NCBI GenBank assembly: GCA_020054965.1
Contig: JAIMZO010000050.1
Location: forward strand, 1-8,715
DNA length: 8,715 nucleotides
Direction of reading: 5' to 3'
DNA from: Spirochaeta sp.
GTDB taxonomy: Bacteria > Spirochaetota > Spirochaetia > Sphaerochaetales > Sphaerochaetaceae
The position numbers and the translations under genes are program-made. Position 1 is the first letter of the stretch, and the number at the start of each line of letters is the position of its first letter. Under the pieces are notes generated by a model. The model was not told where the DNA came from, did no database searches, and saw only the letters and a list, made by a program, of their open reading frames with translations. Shown here piece by piece: positions 5,679 through 8,715 of the stretch.

Positions 5679-6995
5679 ATGAAAAAACTACTGATGACAC
5701 TGGTAGTCCTTCTTACATTGGGTCTCCTGTTTGCAGCAGGTGGTACAGAAACCAAGGCTGAGACAGAAGAAATCACCTTGGAGTGGTGGACGTGGGATCC
5801 TGATATGCTTGAACAGAACAAGCAGATCATCAGCGCCTTCGAGGCGGCCAACCCTGGGGTAACAATCAATAACACCATAGTGGGAACCAAGGAGTATTGG
5901 ACCAAGATCCGCATCCAGGCCAACCAGAACAAGCTTCCTGATGTCTTCACGATGAGCTCTGGGTACATTGAGGAGTGGGCGAAAGCCGGCCTTTTGTACA
6001 ATCTTGATTCCTTCATCAAGAATGACGACACTTTCACAAACTTCTATCAGTCCATATTCGATACCAGTAAAGAGATCAGCAACACGGAAAGTTACTATTC
6101 CATCCCCTTTGCATTGGTTACCACGGTGCTCTATTACAACAAGGATGCATTCGACGCCGCCGGGGTTGCCTATCCGAGTGATGACTGGACCTGGGATGAC
6201 TTCAAGAAAGCAGCCAAGCAGCTCACCATCGACAAGAACGGGGACGGAAAAACCGACCAGTGGGGACACTGGTTCTATGGCCGCTACGCGCACATAGAAC
6301 CTTGGGTCTATGCAAACAATGGAAAACTCATTGACAAGAACTCCATGCAATTCAATCCTGACAAGAATGCCATGGATGCCATCAGGATGCTGACTGACCT
6401 TGTTCTCGTTGACAAGGTTGCCCCTCCCCAGAAAGATATGACCAGCTTCCAACAGCAGGATGTCTTCAGCCAGGGAGTGGCAGCAATGTGGGTCGATGGT
6501 TCCTGGTTCGTCGATACACTCCGAAAGAATGTAGGCGATGACATGCGATGGGGCATTGCACGGGTTCCCAGTGGACCTGCAGGACCGAGCAATCTTACCT
6601 ATGGATGGCCAGACAGCTATGCCCTCGCACCAAACACCAAGCATCCTGAAATGGCATGGAAGTTTGCCAAGTACGTTGCAGGAGAGGGAATCAGCCTGGA
6701 TGTATACATGGCAGGAAAGATTCCCTCTGCAAAGAAACTAGCAGAAGATCCCCTGTTTGCCGATCCCAGCAAACAGCCAGGAGAAGAGATGAACCTCCTC
6801 AGAGAACAAGCGAGCGGCCCAATGACCACCAGCTACACCATGGGATGGAGTGAATGGAGAGGATATGGTGGCTCTGAGTCTCTTGGGCTCAACGGTACCA
6901 TTGATGCAATCATCAACAGCCATATGGGCTTTGACGAGGCCTTTCAGAAGGGAACAGAGAACATCAACGCTGTCTTGAAGCGGTACTACAAGTAG
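5679..6995 (+). CDS. Extracellular (periplasmic) sugar-binding protein of a CUT1 ABC importer
   Basis: This 438-residue family 1 solute-binding protein is expected to capture a carbohydrate in the periplasm and deliver it to the two downstream permeases. Residues 1-19 or so form a signal peptide: KK, a leucine-rich core, and a likely type I cleavage near LFAAGG. There is no cysteine in the whole protein, so it is not a lipoprotein, which suits a cell with an outer membrane. The mature part has typical features. ITLEWWTWDPD (32-42) is the first strand, followed by the helix IISAFEAANPGV (50-61) and LPDVFTMSS (86-94). DKNGDGKTDQWG (185-196) resembles the calcium-binding loop found in many such proteins, and MWVDGSWF (270-277) follows. 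Many exposed Trp/Tyr residues suit sugar stacking, but the specific sugar cannot be told. A candidate promoter and operator lie upstream, and a strong hairpin follows the stop. Confidence 0.93.
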   Translation: MKKLLMTLVVLLTLGLLFAAGGTETKAETEEITLEWWTWDPDMLEQNKQIISAFEAANPGVTINNTIVGTKEYWTKIRIQANQNKLPDVFTMSSGYIEEWAKAGLLYNLDSFIKNDDTFTNFYQSIFDTSKEISNTESYYSIPFALVTTVLYYNKDAFDAAGVAYPSDDWTWDDFKKAAKQLTIDKNGDGKTDQWGHWFYGRYAHIEPWVYANNGKLIDKNSMQFNPDKNAMDAIRMLTDLVLVDKVAPPQKDMTSFQQQDVFSQGVAAMWVDGSWFVDTLRKNVGDDMRWGIARVPSGPAGPSNLTYGWPDSYALAPNTKHPEMAWKFAKYVAGEGISLDVYMAGKIPSAKKLAEDPLFADPSKQPGEEMNLLREQASGPMTTSYTMGWSEWRGYGGSESLGLNGTIDAIINSHMGFDEAFQKGTENINAVLKRYYK

Positions 6996-7003
6996 ATTAC
7001 AAT
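6975..7003 (+). promoter_or_regulatory. Candidate internal promoter before the permease genes
   Basis: TTGAAG (6975-6980, 4 of 6), a 17-bp spacer and TACAAT (6998-7003, 5 of 6) overlap the end of the binding-protein gene. A transcript starting near 7010 would carry the 7014-7039 hairpin at its very 5' end. This rests on motif match alone, and the coding overlap raises the chance of coincidence. Confidence 0.3.
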
Positions 7004-7013
7004 TTTTATAGGT

Positions 7014-7039
7014 TGGTTGCCTGGCCTTCCAGGCAACCA
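7014..7039 (+). other. Intercistronic hairpin between binding-protein and permease genes
   Basis: TGGTTGCCTGG (7014-7024) and CCAGGCAACCA (7029-7039) form a perfect 11-bp stem with a CCTT loop. No T-run follows, so it is not a standard terminator. Hairpins at this place in ABC operons commonly protect the upstream mRNA from 3' decay or reduce read-through. Either would keep the binding protein more abundant than the permeases. The role is inferred; the structure is plain in the sequence. Confidence 0.8.
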
Positions 7040-7063
7040 CATTGTTAGTAAGGAAAACAATTG

Positions 7064-7951
7064 ATGACCCAACCACCGTACCGATGGCACAGTAAGATAA
7101 CCCCATGGGTATTCATAATCCCTACGGTGATCGGACTGCTTGTGTTCAGGCTTATTCCAATCGTTTCCTCCCTGTACCTCAGCTTTACCGATTGGAATCT
7201 CTTGAGCTCCCCTGCATTCATCAAACTCGGGAATTATCAGGAACTGCTTTCCAGTGAGGAGTTCATCGGAATTGTACTGAATACCCTGCAGTTCTCCTTG
7301 ATCTACGTTGTTGGCTCCATCGTCTGTGGACTTGCCCTTGCCGTTCTTATCAATGTACGGATCAAGGGAATTTCCTTCTTCCGCTCAGCCATCTATCTCC
7401 CCGTGGTAACCTCTGCTGTAGCCGTGGGGATCATCTGGAACTGGATGCTCGGCCCCACCTATGGGTTGGTGAACAACCTTATCGAGGCGATTGGGCTGAC
7501 CCCTCCATACTGGCTTGGCGATACCCGCCTTGCCCTGAACACCGTAGCTTCGGTGCAAGTGTGGAAGATGAGCGGCTACTATATGATCATCTTCCTCGCC
7601 GGTTTGCAGGGAATAAACAGGGATACGCTTGAATCAGCAAGGGTCGATGGGGCCAATGCATTCCAGAGTTTCTTCAGGATTACCCTGCCCATGCTGATGC
7701 CAACCCTGTTTTTCGTACTCACCATCACCATCATCGACTCGTTCAAGAACTTCGAGCTGATCTATGCCATGACCAAGGGAGGCCCACAGAACGCGAGCAA
7801 CACCCTGGTCTATGATGTCTACCTCAATGCTTTCGTCTACTATCGGGTAGGCTATGCCTCAGCGGTCGCCTACATCCTTCTGATATTCGTAGGCTTGATG
7901 ACCATTTTCAACTTCTACATCAAGAAGCATCTTGTCCAGAACTTGGATTAA
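7064..7951 (+). CDS. CUT1 ABC sugar importer permease, MalF/UgpA-like
   Basis: This 295-residue inner-membrane protein is one half of the transport channel. Hydrophobic segments lie near residues 14-36, 70-97, 107-129, 160-180, 207-226 and 262-286, consistent with six membrane helices. The cytoplasmic EAA loop that docks the ATPase is clear: E190-S-A-R-V-D-G196 followed by I206-T-L-P209, the standard EAA-X3-G-X9-I-X-LP spacing. The start is ATG 7064, 9 nt after AAGGA (7050-7054). The adjacent TTG at 7061, 6 nt from that site, is an alternative giving one extra residue. It is separated from the binding-protein gene by the hairpin at 7014-7039, and its TAA stop overlaps the ribosome-binding site of the next permease gene. 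Weak homology to a particular sugar system cannot be resolved by eye. Confidence 0.94.
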   Translation: MTQPPYRWHSKITPWVFIIPTVIGLLVFRLIPIVSSLYLSFTDWNLLSSPAFIKLGNYQELLSSEEFIGIVLNTLQFSLIYVVGSIVCGLALAVLINVRIKGISFFRSAIYLPVVTSAVAVGIIWNWMLGPTYGLVNNLIEAIGLTPPYWLGDTRLALNTVASVQVWKMSGYYMIIFLAGLQGINRDTLESARVDGANAFQSFFRITLPMLMPTLFFVLTITIIDSFKNFELIYAMTKGGPQNASNTLVYDVYLNAFVYYRVGYASAVAYILLIFVGLMTIFNFYIKKHLVQNLD

Positions 7952-7961
7952 GGAGGAGACG

Positions 7962-8715
7962 ATGAAACAAAAAAACGCAGACCGATATCGTCTTCTCCTG
8001 ATCACCATTGTTGCGATTCTCTATATCTTCCCTTTCCTCTGGATGGTCTCCAACTCATTCATGTCGGAGAAGAACATCTTCTCCGTACCCCCGAAATTCA
8101 TCCCCGACCTTCTCTTCACCGACCAGATGTTCGATAATTACAAGGAAGTCTTCACCCAGTACAACTTCGGCCGCTATACCGTAAACAGCCTCTGGGTTTA
8201 TGCCCTGGCAGCATTTGGACAGATCCTGGTCTGTTCGCTTGCAGGATTCGCACTATCAACCATGCAATTCAAGGGAAAGAATCTTATTTTTTCCCTCCTG
8301 ATCTTTACACTCATGATCCCCGTTCAAGTGACCATCATCCCCGAGTATTATCTCTTTCTCAAACTCAACTGGATGGACACCTATCTCCCCTTGATCGTAC
8401 CCTCTTTCCTTGCTGGAGCCTTTGGGACCTTTATGCTCAAGGAGTTCTTTGCCCAAGTACCCCGCCCGTTGTTTGATGCAGGGATCATGGATGGGGTGAA
8501 TGCCTACCAGATGTTTGCACGCATCTACCTGCCCCAGGCAACCAGCCCTTTAGCTACCCTCTTCATCATAGCCTTCATGAACAACTGGAACGATCTGCTA
8601 CGCCCCATGCTCTATATCTCGAGCAGGAATCTCTATACTGTTACCCTTGCCCTCTCCCAGTTCAAGAAACAATACGGTGTCAAATGGAACCTATTGCGGG
8701 CAGGAAGCTTACTCT
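7962..8715 (+). CDS. CUT1 ABC sugar importer permease, MalG/UgpE-like, 3'-truncated by window edge
   Basis: The frame from ATG 7962 is open to the end of the window (251 codons); the family usually has about 270-290 residues, so only a short C-terminal piece is missing. The first helix (about 11-32) follows the short basic start MKQKNADRYR. The periplasmic stretch with NYKEVFTQYNFGRYTVNSL (59-77) is typical of the MalG-like partner. Further hydrophobic segments lie near 77-100, 108-128, 141-160 and 196-212. The EAA loop reads D172-A-G-I-M-D-G178 with I188-Y-L-P191, so spacing is kept although EAA itself is DAG. A strong AAGGAGGAG site (7950-7958) overlaps the upstream TAA and sits just before the ATG, suggesting translational coupling. 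The two permeases would form a heterodimer with the binding protein at 5679-6995. No ATPase is seen. Confidence 0.93.
   Translation, partial: MKQKNADRYRLLLITIVAILYIFPFLWMVSNSFMSEKNIFSVPPKFIPDLLFTDQMFDNYKEVFTQYNFGRYTVNSLWVYALAAFGQILVCSLAGFALSTMQFKGKNLIFSLLIFTLMIPVQVTIIPEYYLFLKLNWMDTYLPLIVPSFLAGAFGTFMLKEFFAQVPRPLFDAGIMDGVNAYQMFARIYLPQATSPLATLFIIAFMNNWNDLLRPMLYISSRNLYTVTLALSQFKKQYGVKWNLLRAGSLL

Noticed and set aside
5688..6644. Minus-strand open frame of 318 codons opposite the sugar-binding protein
   Set aside because: It lies fully within a well-supported gene on the other strand and has no recognisable protein features.

Overview
The window is ordinary chromosomal sequence, densely packed, with every gene on the + strand. 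It reads as a moderate-GC diderm anaerobe. My best guess is a free-living or host-associated spirochaete of the Sphaerochaeta type. This rests on three things: the glutamate synthase-linked oxidoreductase / GXGXG / glutamine synthetase / ANTAR gene order, a sugar-binding protein with a cysteine-free (non-lipoprotein) signal peptide, and a tRNA gene without an encoded CCA. The genus is inference from protein character and gene order, not from a database match.

Positions 1-3719 hold the distal part of an ammonia-assimilation operon. In order it contains the end of an FAD/NAD(P)-dependent pyridine nucleotide-disulfide oxidoreductase that starts before the window, a stand-alone GXGXG beta-helix protein equivalent to the C-terminal domain of the large glutamate synthase subunit, a type I glutamine synthetase, and an ANTAR RNA-binding antiterminator with a degenerate receiver domain. 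The genes overlap or are 11-16 nt apart. The glutaminase and FMN/Fe-S parts of a split glutamate synthase are expected just upstream. The likely logic is that the oxidoreductase supplies electrons, the split GOGAT makes glutamate, glutamine synthetase makes glutamine, and the ANTAR protein controls read-through of the operon or of other nitrogen genes.

Positions 3746-5350 encode CTP synthase (pyrG), a glutamine consumer. It sits 26 nt after the ANTAR gene with no visible terminator or promoter between them, so it may be read from the same transcript. A tRNA-Ala(CGC) gene follows at 5392-5464. It has its own apparent promoter, whose TTGACA -35 box covers the pyrG stop codon, and a clean intrinsic terminator at 5473-5503.

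Positions 5545-8715 carry a CUT1-type carbohydrate ABC importer: a periplasmic binding protein, a MalF/UgpA-like permease and a MalG/UgpE-like permease cut by the window end. The leader holds a possible promoter and a palindrome close to the LacI-family operator pattern. A perfect 11-bp hairpin separates the binding-protein gene from the permease genes. No ATPase gene is visible; it lies downstream or is shared. The sugar cannot be read from the sequence.

I found no mobile element, CRISPR array, prophage or clearly novel system. The points worth checking are regulatory (ANTAR protein, operator, internal promoter plus hairpin, tRNA promoter inside pyrG) and two unusual substitutions in the glutamine synthetase.
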